Assembly: GCF_004353845.1 (NCBI RefSeq)
Contig: NZ_CP037864.1
Span: forward strand, 3,348,001-3,412,000
DNA: 64,000 nt
Direction of reading: 5' to 3'
From: Citrobacter arsenatis
GTDB taxonomy: Bacteria > Pseudomonadota > Gammaproteobacteria > Enterobacterales > Enterobacteriaceae
The position numbers were made by a program, and so were the translations under genes. Under the pieces are notes generated by a model. It was given only the letters and a program-made list of their open reading frames with translations, was not told the DNA's origin and did no database searches. Position 1 is the first letter of the stretch; each line of letters begins with the position of its first letter. Positions 1 to 7,593 of the stretch are shown here, one piece after another.

Positions 1-410
1 ATGCCTTAATGATGCGGATAATGGCCTGCCATCCGCTGGTTTCATTGAATCGTCAGGAGGCGGAAATTGCCGCCGAACGGTTTGCATTGAGCCGTGATGT
101 AGAAGGTTTTGGCGCAGAATGGGTACAACGTTTCGCCGCGCCGGTAGTGGTACGCCATGATAAAGACGGCGCGTGGTATTTCAACGCACAGACATCCGGT
201 TGCGTTCCGGCATTTGCGACAGCGGTCGTTGATACTATCGGCGCGGGCGACAGCCACGCCGGCGGCATGCTGGCCGGGCTGGCATCTGGCTGGCCCCTGG
301 CGGATGCCGTACTGCTGGGTAACGCGGTGGCGTCCTGGGTGGTTGGGCATCGCGGCGGCGATTGCGCCCCTTCGCGCGAGGCGCTACTCCTCGCACACAA
401 AAACGTATAA
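1..410 (+). CDS. yegV: YegV, PfkB-family sugar kinase (3' part only)
   Basis: This is the C-terminal part of a ribokinase/PfkB-family carbohydrate kinase. The reading frame is open to the left edge, so the gene starts outside the window. The PfkB signature is visible as DTIGAGDSHAGG, with the catalytic-base aspartate in GAGD, near the C-terminus as expected. The next gene, yegW, converges on it and the two 3' ends overlap by 27 bp. Gene order yegV-yegW-thiD-thiM is the E. coli order. The substrate is not known to me; the family assignment is firm. Confidence 0.85.
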   Translation, partial: ALMMRIMACHPLVSLNRQEAEIAAERFALSRDVEGFGAEWVQRFAAPVVVRHDKDGAWYFNAQTSGCVPAFATAVVDTIGAGDSHAGGMLAGLASGWPLADAVLLGNAVASWVVGHRGGDCAPSREALLLAHKNV

Positions 411-1130
411 ATCGCTTCGACAATAGCTGATGCTGTATTCAATGGGCCGTTGCTGCTGGTCAAGCGCTACCTGCTTAATCACCAGTACCGGCACTTTGCT
501 GTCCATTTGGATATGCGCCTGGAATTCTGCGTCAGGCATTCGGGCGCTGACGCGTGAGCGAGTGCGCTGCGGAAAAATATGCTGGCTGCGAAAATAGTCA
601 TACAGTGAAACGCCGATGGCATCCACGTCATGGATAAGATGGGCAGGCACCCATGACTCTTCAATAGAAACCGCATCTTCATCTACGTAGCGAATGCGCT
701 TGAGCAGGAAGACATCACTTCCGACGGCGACAGCCAACTGCTGGGCCACTTCTTCCGGGCAATGCACAATGCGCTTGTTGACCCACAGCGTATCCGGTTT
801 TTTACCGCGTAAAACCACCTGCTGCGAAAAACCACGCGCTTCTTTTAGCGAATACTCGAAGATGTTGTTGATCTGCGTCCCGTAGCCGCGGGCACGCGTT
901 ACGACACCTTCTTCTTCCAGAGCCTGCATCGCTTTGCGTACCGTAATTCGCGAAACGCCGGTTAACTGGCTGAGATCGCGTTCACCGGGCAGGATATTGC
1001 CATGCTCCAGAATCCCGCTGCGCACAGCGTTTTTCACCGTTTGCGCAAATTTCATATACAGCGGCGTGTTATCTGCCGCTGCAATGCGTTCATTCAGTTG
1101 CGCGATAAGCTGGGTATGCGCTTGTTCCAT
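384..1130 (-). CDS. yegW: YegW, GntR/HutC-family transcriptional regulator
   Basis: This 248-residue protein has an N-terminal winged helix-turn-helix of the GntR type (about residues 20-90, with LPGERDLSQLTGVSRITVRK as recognition region). A C-terminal UTRA ligand-binding domain follows (about 100-245), as in HutC and FarR. The length equals that of E. coli YegW. It probably controls a neighbouring carbohydrate gene such as yegV, an inference from position only. Its 3' end overlaps the 3' end of yegV. Confidence 0.88.
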   Translation of the reverse strand: MEQAHTQLIAQLNERIAAADNTPLYMKFAQTVKNAVRSGILEHGNILPGERDLSQLTGVSRITVRKAMQALEEEGVVTRARGYGTQINNIFEYSLKEARGFSQQVVLRGKKPDTLWVNKRIVHCPEEVAQQLAVAVGSDVFLLKRIRYVDEDAVSIEESWVPAHLIHDVDAIGVSLYDYFRSQHIFPQRTRSRVSARMPDAEFQAHIQMDSKVPVLVIKQVALDQQQRPIEYSISYCRSDLYVFVCEE

Positions 1131-1171
1131 TTATCTTTTTCCTGCAGCCGTTTCTGCAGCCAGTATACCCA

Positions 1172-1972
1172 TTACCACCACGCGTGGAAATGATGCACAG
1201 GACCAATTCCCTCACCAACTTCCAGCGTGTCGGCCTGCGCCAGCGCCGCTGAAAGCCATAGTTTGGCTTCCTGTACGGTATCGGCCCAGTTGTTATGGCG
1301 CGGACGCAGGGCTGCCAACGCCGCCGATAGCGTACAACCGGTGCCATGGGTATTTTTGGTCATCACCCTTGGTGCGGTAAAACGCTGTTCTCCCTCATGC
1401 GTAAAGAGCCAGTCGGGGCTTTGCGCGTCATCCAGATGGCCGCCCTTCATCAACACCGCCTCGCAGCCCAGCGCCCGCAGCGCCCTTCCCTGCTCTAACA
1501 TCTCCTGTTCAGTCTGCGCATGAGGAGCCCCGAGCAGTGCCGCTGCTTCAGGTAGGTTCGGGGTGATAATCGAAACCTGCGGCAGCAAATGGGTACGCAG
1601 CGTTTCTACTGCTGAGGGCGACAGCAACGGATCGCCGCTTTTCGCCAGCATCACCGTATCCAGCACCACATTTTGCACCCGATGACGTTGTAAACGTTCG
1701 GCGACCGCTTCAACAATATCCGTCTCCGCCAGCATACCTATTTTGGTCGTATCAATACGCACATCATTAAACACCGAGTCCAGCTGTGCGGCGACAAAAT
1801 CAGGTTCTATACGATACACCGACTGCACCCCGCGCGTATTTTGCGCCACCAACGCGGTGATCACCGAACAGCCGTAAGCGCCCAGCGCCGAGAAGGTTTT
1901 TAAATCAGCCTGAATACCCGCGCCGCCGCTTGGATCGGTTCCGGCGATCGTTAATGCGTTAATCCGTTTCAT
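1172..1972 (-). CDS. thiD: Bifunctional hydroxymethylpyrimidine/phosphomethylpyrimidine kinase ThiD
   Basis: ThiD phosphorylates 4-amino-5-hydroxymethyl-2-methylpyrimidine and then its monophosphate in thiamine biosynthesis and salvage, in the cytoplasm. The protein has 266 residues, the usual length. It begins with INALTIAGTDPSGGAG, and the ribokinase-fold anion hole and catalytic cysteine are in NTHGTGCTLSAALA. The start codon overlaps the thiM stop by four bases, so the two are translationally coupled. One small departure is VVLDTVMLAKSGD, where E. coli ThiD has proline after the aspartate. Expression should follow thiM and the upstream riboswitch. Confidence 0.95.
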   Translation of the reverse strand: MKRINALTIAGTDPSGGAGIQADLKTFSALGAYGCSVITALVAQNTRGVQSVYRIEPDFVAAQLDSVFNDVRIDTTKIGMLAETDIVEAVAERLQRHRVQNVVLDTVMLAKSGDPLLSPSAVETLRTHLLPQVSIITPNLPEAAALLGAPHAQTEQEMLEQGRALRALGCEAVLMKGGHLDDAQSPDWLFTHEGEQRFTAPRVMTKNTHGTGCTLSAALAALRPRHNNWADTVQEAKLWLSAALAQADTLEVGEGIGPVHHFHAWW

Positions 1973-2757
1973 GCTTGCTCCTGCGCGTTCAGGTTATAGA
2001 GGGCGTCGAGAAATGACGGGACAAAACTGCCCGGTCCGGTTGATTGTTGAGTGGCTATTTGCCCGGCCTGTTTCATCCAGCTACAGGCGGAGGCGACGTT
2101 ATCAAGCCGGTCGCCGGGCAGTGCGCAGCTGGCCGCAACGACCGCCGATAGCGCGCATCCGGTACCCACTACGCGGGTCATCAACGGGTCACCGCCGTTG
2201 ATGCAGACGGTACGCTGACCATCGGTCACATAGTCCACTTCGCCGGTAACCACGACAATGGTCCCAACCTGGCGAGCCAACGCCTGCGCTGCGGGAAGCG
2301 CAGCGGCTGGCGTATCGGTTGTGTCCACACCGCGCCCCACGCCGTTCATACCCGCCAAAGCAAGTATTTCCGAGGCATTGCCGCGAATAGCGGCAGGCTG
2401 TAGCGCCAGCAAATTCAGGCAGAAGCGACGGCGAAACTCTAGTGCGCCGACGGCAACGGGATCGAGCGTCCAAGGGGTTTTAGCAAGATGAGCTTGTTCA
2501 ACTGCGGCATGCATCGCCGTGGCCCGCTCCCTGGTCAACGTACCAACGTTAACCAACAACGCGCTGGCGATAGCCGCAAACTGGCTGGCTTCCTCAGGCT
2601 CAATTACCATCGCAGGCGATGCGCCCAGCGCCAGTAGCGTATTGGCGGTAAAGCTTTGCACAACTTCGTTGGTCATGCAGTGTGTGAGCGGGGAAAGCGT
2701 TCTAAATTGGTGCAAGGTGTGAGCCGCGAGTGCGCGGCTGTGCAGGTCAGGCTGCAT
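1969..2757 (-). CDS. thiM: Hydroxyethylthiazole kinase ThiM
   Basis: ThiM phosphorylates 4-methyl-5-(2-hydroxyethyl)thiazole, the thiazole salvage step of thiamine synthesis. It has 262 residues, as in E. coli, with PLTHCMTNEVVQ near the N-terminus and the catalytic-site motif VVGTGCALSAVVAA near residue 200. A Shine-Dalgarno AGGAG lies seven bases before the ATG, inside the expression platform of the TPP riboswitch. It is the first gene of a thiM-thiD operon. Confidence 0.96.
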   Translation of the reverse strand: MQPDLHSRALAAHTLHQFRTLSPLTHCMTNEVVQSFTANTLLALGASPAMVIEPEEASQFAAIASALLVNVGTLTRERATAMHAAVEQAHLAKTPWTLDPVAVGALEFRRRFCLNLLALQPAAIRGNASEILALAGMNGVGRGVDTTDTPAAALPAAQALARQVGTIVVVTGEVDYVTDGQRTVCINGGDPLMTRVVGTGCALSAVVAASCALPGDRLDNVASACSWMKQAGQIATQQSTGPGSFVPSFLDALYNLNAQEQA

Positions 2758-2800
2758 GGTTCAGCTCCTGCCCGCGTGAAGAAGGGACACGAGCAGTGTC

Positions 2801-2883
2801 AGACTTCCCTACGCTGGCATTATCCAGATCAGGTGGTACGGGTATTTCTCAGCCTTCAATGAAGAAGGGCACCCCGAGTCGTT
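2801..2883 (-). promoter_or_regulatory. TPP (THI-box) riboswitch of thiM
   Basis: Read on the minus strand, this stretch carries the conserved TPP aptamer core: CTCGGGGTGCCC, then GGCTGAGAAATACCCG, then CTGATCTGGATAATGCCAGC followed by GTAGGGAAG. It lies in the thiM leader, about 45 bases upstream of the thiM start. Its sequence is nearly that of the E. coli thiM aptamer, which blocks translation when thiamine pyrophosphate binds. The edges are approximate. Confidence 0.96.
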
Positions 2884-3121
2884 GTTACATAAATAATGTA
2901 ATGCTGGCAGCGTAGAGGAAACAGCTTGCCAAATCAAGCGCTGGTCAGTTTCAATGCTATATGAAAGTCTCCTAAAATAGGTGAAATCATAATAATGAGA
3001 TTGATAAATAATCAATATTCATATTTGTTTTGAACTCGTATATTTATTTCAGCATCAACATTGACAATATATATACAAACAATGTACTTTCACTCATTAT
3101 AAATGACAGCAGGCAAAGAGA

Positions 3122-3277
3122 ATGTCGAATAAATTTATTAAATTTTTCTCCCCTGGATATTTTGGTTCAGGTTTTTTAGTTGGCCTGTTCTTTCCACTTT
3201 ATTTATGCATTTATAAAAAGGCAACCTTTGATGAAATCATCCTTACTATAATAGATTTGTTAAATATAATTAAATAA
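3122..3277 (+). CDS. Possible 51-residue small membrane protein
   Basis: This short open frame codes for a 51-residue protein starting MSNKFIKFFSPGYF. One hydrophobic segment (about residues 16-31, GSGFLVGLFFPLYLCI) is followed by a short polar and then hydrophobic tail. A weak purine-rich stretch, AAAGAGA, sits just before the ATG. It lies at the boundary between the thiM leader and the pilus island, convergent with the CZB gene. I do not recognise it; it could be a real small membrane protein or chance coding in AT-rich DNA. Confidence 0.4.
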   Translation: MSNKFIKFFSPGYFGSGFLVGLFFPLYLCIYKKATFDEIILTIIDLLNIIK

Positions 3278-3300
3278 ACTAAAGTTATACTGATTTTCTA

Positions 3301-4008
3301 TTAGCCGACATTTTCCGGATATAACAGAGCGACCCGATTATCAAGACATTCCAGCGCGACAATAAGCCGTTGGCTTACGTCCTCTACGCCTTGTAATAAT
3401 TGCTCGAGGCCAGTCGCAGGCATTGCTGCCAACAGGCGAGTAAAAAGCGCTTCCGCTACAGTATGCATTTCATGATGGCAGTCGTTTAATTCCCGGTATC
3501 CCGGCAGTCCCTTGAACCGTAAAGCCCCCTCCCCATGCAACCAATGCCCTAACGGACATTCTGTTTCCTTAGACATCACATCTGCAGCCTCCCCTGCCAA
3601 AACCGCCATATACAGACGGTCACGCCACTGATAGTGTTGGGCCTTTAGTAGCGAAAAGAGCAAGGCATCCGCTGAACGCATCAGTCCCGACGCCACTGAT
3701 CCTAGTTGCAATTCTATTAATCCTGACATCCGGTACTGCTCCTGTACCAACGTCAGCAGTCGATTCCCCTGCGCTTTTTCCTTTTTATCCTCCCCATCTC
3801 GCAGGATGTTCCCCATCAGGCTGTACTGTTTGTTCTGCAACGGCGATAGCTGGCCAGCATGTTCCCGGCATTGACCTGCCGAACACAACATATGCTCTCT
3901 CAAGTTAAAACACTTCTCTGCCGTATAACGTACGTGTGCCGCCTTGCTCATCAGGCTATTACGCATATGCGCGATCATCACAGAAGTCTGCTCCGATGAC
4001 AGCATCAT
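3301..4008 (-). CDS. Stand-alone CZB (chemoreceptor zinc-binding) domain protein
   Basis: This 235-residue protein has no signal peptide and no transmembrane segment. Its C-terminal half (about 118-190) fits the CZB domain: H125 with W128, then C151-P-L-G-H-W, then Y171/L174, H178 and H182, which are the expected histidine/cysteine zinc ligands. CZB domains usually sit at the end of chemoreceptors or diguanylate cyclases such as TlpD and DgcZ. Here the N-terminal half is a helical stretch I do not recognise, and no MCP signalling or GGDEF domain is present. A GAGGA ribosome site precedes the ATG by seven bases. It is the last gene of the regulatory set downstream of the type IV pilus operon. 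A role in sensing zinc or oxidants is inference. Confidence 0.75.
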   Translation of the reverse strand: MMLSSEQTSVMIAHMRNSLMSKAAHVRYTAEKCFNLREHMLCSAGQCREHAGQLSPLQNKQYSLMGNILRDGEDKKEKAQGNRLLTLVQEQYRMSGLIELQLGSVASGLMRSADALLFSLLKAQHYQWRDRLYMAVLAGEAADVMSKETECPLGHWLHGEGALRFKGLPGYRELNDCHHEMHTVAEALFTRLLAAMPATGLEQLLQGVEDVSQRLIVALECLDNRVALLYPENVG

Positions 4009-4194
4009 GTCAGTTTCCTCAATAAAATCGGCGGAACAGAGCCGCCATAAATCATCATATCAGTAACCCGTCCAAAGACAGGTTACCTCTCCTCATCATT
4101 ACATCCTTGCAAATCGTTACCAGACTAACCAGACAGATTCCATTCAGTATCTGCAGCTATTGAATCACCCTTTTTATAGGGTTAAGTGTTTAAC

Positions 4195-4638
4195 TCATTT
4201 ATCTCCATTATTTCTGGTTGGCCACAACAATCTCAGGTTTTCTCTGATAACAGGATCTGCATTGCCAACACGGCTGCGCTGGGGTCCCGATTTGCGGGTT
4301 CTCAAGGGCTTCTGACGCTCTTCCCTACGGGTTATGTTCACCTCATAAACCCGTGCTTCATAATGATCATTTGGCGAACCAGGCGAACGCGCCCGGCGAA
4401 CTTCACATCTAACAACTTCAGGCCGATGGGTTAGATAAGAAAACTGAAAAGTGGCACGTTGAGGCGTTATCCCAAAAGCATGCGCAATATCATTACGGTT
4501 CACCCACACTCCCTGGCGCATACACCATATCGCCACCAGAATATACAGAGGCTCCTCTGCAAGGGGTTCAAGCCCTGGCGGCAAAGTGCAGCCATCATGG
4601 TTGCGCTGTGTTGTAATTTTTTGGGGTTTTCGTATCAT
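4195..4638 (-). CDS. CaiF/GrlA-family transcriptional regulator
   Basis: The first 90 residues of this 147-residue protein resemble CaiF, the carnitine-pathway activator. The shared elements are EEPLYILVAIWCMRQGVWVN, then an HTH-like DIAHAFGITPQRATFQFSYL, then VVRCEVRRA. GrlA of attaching-and-effacing pathogens belongs to the same family, and such proteins often accompany virulence or fimbrial loci. The C-terminal 40 residues are basic and look disordered. A GGGAGA ribosome site precedes the ATG. No neighbour overlaps it. The targets are unknown; the pilus operon or the fimbrial operon are the obvious candidates. Confidence 0.72.
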   Translation of the reverse strand: MIRKPQKITTQRNHDGCTLPPGLEPLAEEPLYILVAIWCMRQGVWVNRNDIAHAFGITPQRATFQFSYLTHRPEVVRCEVRRARSPGSPNDHYEARVYEVNITRREERQKPLRTRKSGPQRSRVGNADPVIRENLRLLWPTRNNGDK

Positions 4639-4778
4639 CTGCTCTCCCTAACACACAAAATTCCTATAAATGACTACGTACTAAACAGGCAGCGGTGAAA
4701 GTAAAAATATTCAGCCACACAAGTGCCACCAGTTTTTGCATTACTTGCAAATCGCCTCATAACTTCATTATCCCTTGC

Positions 4779-5267
4779 CTACTCAGGTTGCCTCCAAATC
4801 TGGTGATGAAATGTTGGAAAAAAGACACACCACAGCCTCGGGCTAAATGTGAACATCACCAGTACCCAAAAATCAGTAAAGAACAGGCTGCAATAAAGTC
4901 TTATCTGTGATGGCAAACACGTTATAAACCCCTCGGCCATCAGCATAGTACTCCCCAACATGCCACCCCATAACAGCACGGCCATCCACTGAACCAGTTC
5001 TCGAAAATGCGCACGCAGAGGATAAACCAGCACCATCAGAAATGCGGGCAACCCGCAAACCAACGCTGTTATCAGTAATATCTGGTCTGGATACAACCGA
5101 TGTGCTATACCCAGATCGGTAAACAATTCACCAGCCATCAGCCACCAGGGCAATAGTTGCCAGGCCAGAGCCCACCAAAACCAAAACGGTACAACTAATT
5201 CACCGTTATGATCATAGTTGCGCATATCTTTGAGCCAATGCGGTCGTATTCTATTTGCATGCATCAT
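4779..5267 (-). CDS. DUF2919 (YfeZ-like) inner-membrane protein
   Basis: This is a 162-residue integral membrane protein with about four hydrophobic segments. The N-terminal pattern Y-D-x-x-G-x-L-x-V-P, followed by a tryptophan-rich first helix, then MAG, LYPD and CGLPAFLM, matches the layout of E. coli YfeZ (DUF2919). The function of that family is unknown. An AGAAGG ribosome site lies four bases before the ATG. It sits between the CaiF-like and PapB-like genes on the same strand, so it may be co-regulated with the pilus. Confidence 0.68.
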   Translation of the reverse strand: MMHANRIRPHWLKDMRNYDHNGELVVPFWFWWALAWQLLPWWLMAGELFTDLGIAHRLYPDQILLITALVCGLPAFLMVLVYPLRAHFRELVQWMAVLLWGGMLGSTMLMAEGFITCLPSQIRLYCSLFFTDFWVLVMFTFSPRLWCVFFPTFHHQIWRQPE

Positions 5268-5522
5268 CGTACCTTCTGTACCACTTTTATTTCCATCTAT
5301 ACAACAGTCTTTGTCGTTACTTAAATTAAGGTCGCCCTAAATTATTCATCTTCATAAATACCACTATTACGGCACATAAAGTAAAATTGAAAAGAGCATT
5401 CGGCATTTTATTAGCTACACTAACGTCTGGCGAATGCGTGCTTAATTAACACCACAAAGAGTTTATGAATGGAATATAAATATAAACCATCTAAGCTTGA
5501 AACCAGATAGTTTACCTATGAG

Positions 5523-5903
5523 TTAATAAGAGGCTTTATTATTCCCTTGGCAGGATCCATTAGTACAATCAGCTTCCTGCATTAGTGCCTGCCAACTTAC
5601 CGGACAATCTGCCCGATTAAACTGACACGGGTACATCTGGGCGATGGTTTGACTCACTATCTGCAACCGCGACAACTTCACCGATAAGTTGCCCGCCGTC
5701 ACACCATACAATTCACATACCTCTTTACGCGCCATTCCGCGGACAAGTACACCTTCAAGGGCTTGTACCATCGGAATACTGCGCTGGAAGGAAACCGACA
5801 TCAGCAGTCTGAAGTATGACGGATCCACTCGTCCAGGGATCATCTCCCCGGGAATTGCTCCCGCGCTTAACGTGCTACGGTACGGTCTGAAATAAACAGT
5901 CAT
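5523..5903 (-). CDS. PapB-family adhesin regulator with cysteine-containing C-terminal tail
   Basis: Residues 18-92 of this 126-residue protein align with PapB/FocB, the DNA-binding regulators of fimbrial operons. The match includes the diagnostic ARKEVCELYGV and the following NLSVKLSRL helix. PapB itself ends soon after this region. Here there is an extra tail of about 35 residues with cysteines at 93, 100, 113 and 118, which could bind metal or form disulphides. The ATG overlaps the stop of the upstream LuxR-type gene (ATGA), and an AGGAG sits eight bases before it, so the two are translationally coupled. It probably regulates pilus genes in the neighbourhood. Confidence 0.82.
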   Translation of the reverse strand: MTVYFRPYRSTLSAGAIPGEMIPGRVDPSYFRLLMSVSFQRSIPMVQALEGVLVRGMARKEVCELYGVTAGNLSVKLSRLQIVSQTIAQMYPCQFNRADCPVSWQALMQEADCTNGSCQGNNKASY

Positions 5904-6721
5904 GAATACATCTCCTTATCTGTCATTCTATGGCTTTGGTAAAGCTCATTTCTGTTGTCATCCTCCTGAAACTTATCTCCTGGCTTTATTCTGACCGTCA
6001 GTGAAGGAATAAAGTCCCGATTGAAATATTTGATCTGTAAAGATCGCATTGCCTGGCGACGGTAGTGATAAATTACCTTAGAACTACGTTCAAGGCTCTG
6101 GCTGGTTTGCATACTGGATACCCCTTTAATCAGCCAGTCAAATACCACCTCACACAGACGCGGCGAACCGGCAAGATGATAAAATCGTCTGCGCAGCTGC
6201 GTTGATAGATCAATCATCAGTGATGCAGTGTTCTCCTCCCAGCGGTCTATCACTCCAATCTGCGGATTGCCGCCACTCTCTGTACCAGCAAAACACACCG
6301 CCCGTAGATGATCGGTAAGTGTGAACTCCGGGTAACCTGACAATAAGGCATCATAGAGCTTGAGCCAAATGTAACCATAATACTCAGCAACCACGCGGTC
6401 GGAAAATAAGAAATAATTGCCAGTTACTATTACAGGCAAGTACGGATGGTATAAACGAATAGCATTTACCACGCCACAATTGTCATGTAGAGAAATATCA
6501 AGCACTACAATATCAGGAGCGTTCCGTATTATATCCGGCAACACATCACTCAGATGATATGAGATATGAACGGTTTGATACTCACTCTTTCCGTTATTAC
6601 ACAATTCACTCAGGGCATGAATAATTGGCCAGGATAATGAATAGATAAGGACTTTCCCAACCGGTTTTCCCAGCATAATTCTAAACCCCATTAGTCCATT
6701 TAATGTTAAGAGTAAGAACAT
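5900..6721 (-). CDS. LuxR/FixJ-type transcriptional regulator with atypical receiver domain
   Basis: The 273-residue protein has an N-terminal receiver-like region (about 22-145) with the phospho-acceptor position D75 in DIVVLDISLHDN. A C-terminal LuxR-type HTH follows (about 185-240, RLCEVVFDWLIKGVSS then SSKVIYHYRRQAMRSL). The acidic pair that normally binds magnesium after the first strand is missing (KVLIYSLSW instead), so it may act without phosphorylation. No sensor kinase gene is adjacent. AGGAG lies four bases before the chosen ATG; in-frame ATGs at 6691 and 6676 are alternatives. It is the first gene of a pair with the PapB-like gene, downstream of the type IV pilus operon. Confidence 0.75.
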   Translation of the reverse strand: MFLLLTLNGLMGFRIMLGKPVGKVLIYSLSWPIIHALSELCNNGKSEYQTVHISYHLSDVLPDIIRNAPDIVVLDISLHDNCGVVNAIRLYHPYLPVIVTGNYFLFSDRVVAEYYGYIWLKLYDALLSGYPEFTLTDHLRAVCFAGTESGGNPQIGVIDRWEENTASLMIDLSTQLRRRFYHLAGSPRLCEVVFDWLIKGVSSMQTSQSLERSSKVIYHYRRQAMRSLQIKYFNRDFIPSLTVRIKPGDKFQEDDNRNELYQSHRMTDKEMYS

Positions 6722-7542
6722 CTAACTCCTGGCTGGAGCGTATGGCTGGCGTAGTTATTAGTAAAATCAATAATTTTATTCATAAAGATCTTTGTTTTTA
6801 ATCGATAAAGAAATCAATCACACCGACAAAATAGTTGCAAAATGAAACTAAGTAGTGAAGATTAACTTATGGTTAATGTATAAAAGATAGACATCTTATG
6901 ATGTTAGTCACAATATTTATAAATGTTCTATAATTATGAGCAATTCATAATCATAAATAATTACAGAAAGATAAAAAAATGCCGAAAATGCGCTTCCAGG
7001 CTATCCTCCATAGTAAAACGCCCGGCTGGATAAAAAAGGTTAATCGATCAGAGCCATTTAAAAAATACTCACTGATAAATATTCGGACAAATTCCAGGTG
7101 AAAACAGATAAAAATATAATCTAATATTTAATTCTTATGAAGAAATTTCACACCACTCAATCACAATACAAACACCATCAAAGGTGCATTCACGTTAGCG
7201 AGTATCAAAAGTGGCAGGCATAAGGAACGAAAATTTAGCCTTATTAGGATAAAGGAATCGTTATAGAGTCTTGAATAAGAAAGCGGCTGAGAAAACATAG
7301 CTATAAATTCATGCAGCTGTAGACTCTAACGTTCAGCGTCAGCATTTGAATTTTCTAAGTGACATAATAGGATCACTTATGTGAGAACATGAAACCAACG
7401 AAAATAATGTGAAATCAAAAGCAGATGAAGTGATTACAGACGCGATCGGTAGTGAAAGCCAGGAGAACGATCGAAGAATAATTAAGACAACGCCCCCTCA
7501 CATTGCCCGGACTAGCAGAGTTCGTGTACAGTGGAGAATAAA
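6722..7542. other. AT-rich intergenic region between pilus operon and regulator genes
   Basis: About 820 bp hold no gene I can support. The sequence is strongly AT-rich. It must contain the promoter of the LuxR-type gene at its left end, but I see no convincing -35/-10 pair. A 40-codon frame starting at 6979 on the plus strand has only a weak ribosome site and no recognisable product. Stretches of gene-like composition near 7420-7540 carry no domain. Confidence 0.5.
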
Positions 7543-7574
7543 GGTAGATGTATTGCCTTAACAATACATCTACC
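7543..7574 (-). terminator. Hairpin at the end of the type IV pilus operon
   Basis: A perfect 13-bp stem (GGTAGATGTATTG paired with its complement) with a six-base loop lies 20 bases after the stop of the prepilin peptidase gene. On the minus strand it is followed by TTTATTCTC, a modest U-rich tail, so it is a plausible intrinsic terminator for the operon. Confidence 0.7.
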
Positions 7575-7593
7575 AAAAGCAGAAATCGCCGAA

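Noticed and set aside
5324..5337. 14-bp sequence AATTAAGGTCGCCC also found at 35198-35211, considered as island boundary repeat
   Set aside because: A 14-bp match is expected several times by chance in a 64-kb window, and the copies do not bracket the island.
6979..7101. 40-codon plus-strand frame in the AT-rich gap
   Set aside because: Weak ribosome site, no hydrophobic segment and no recognisable product.
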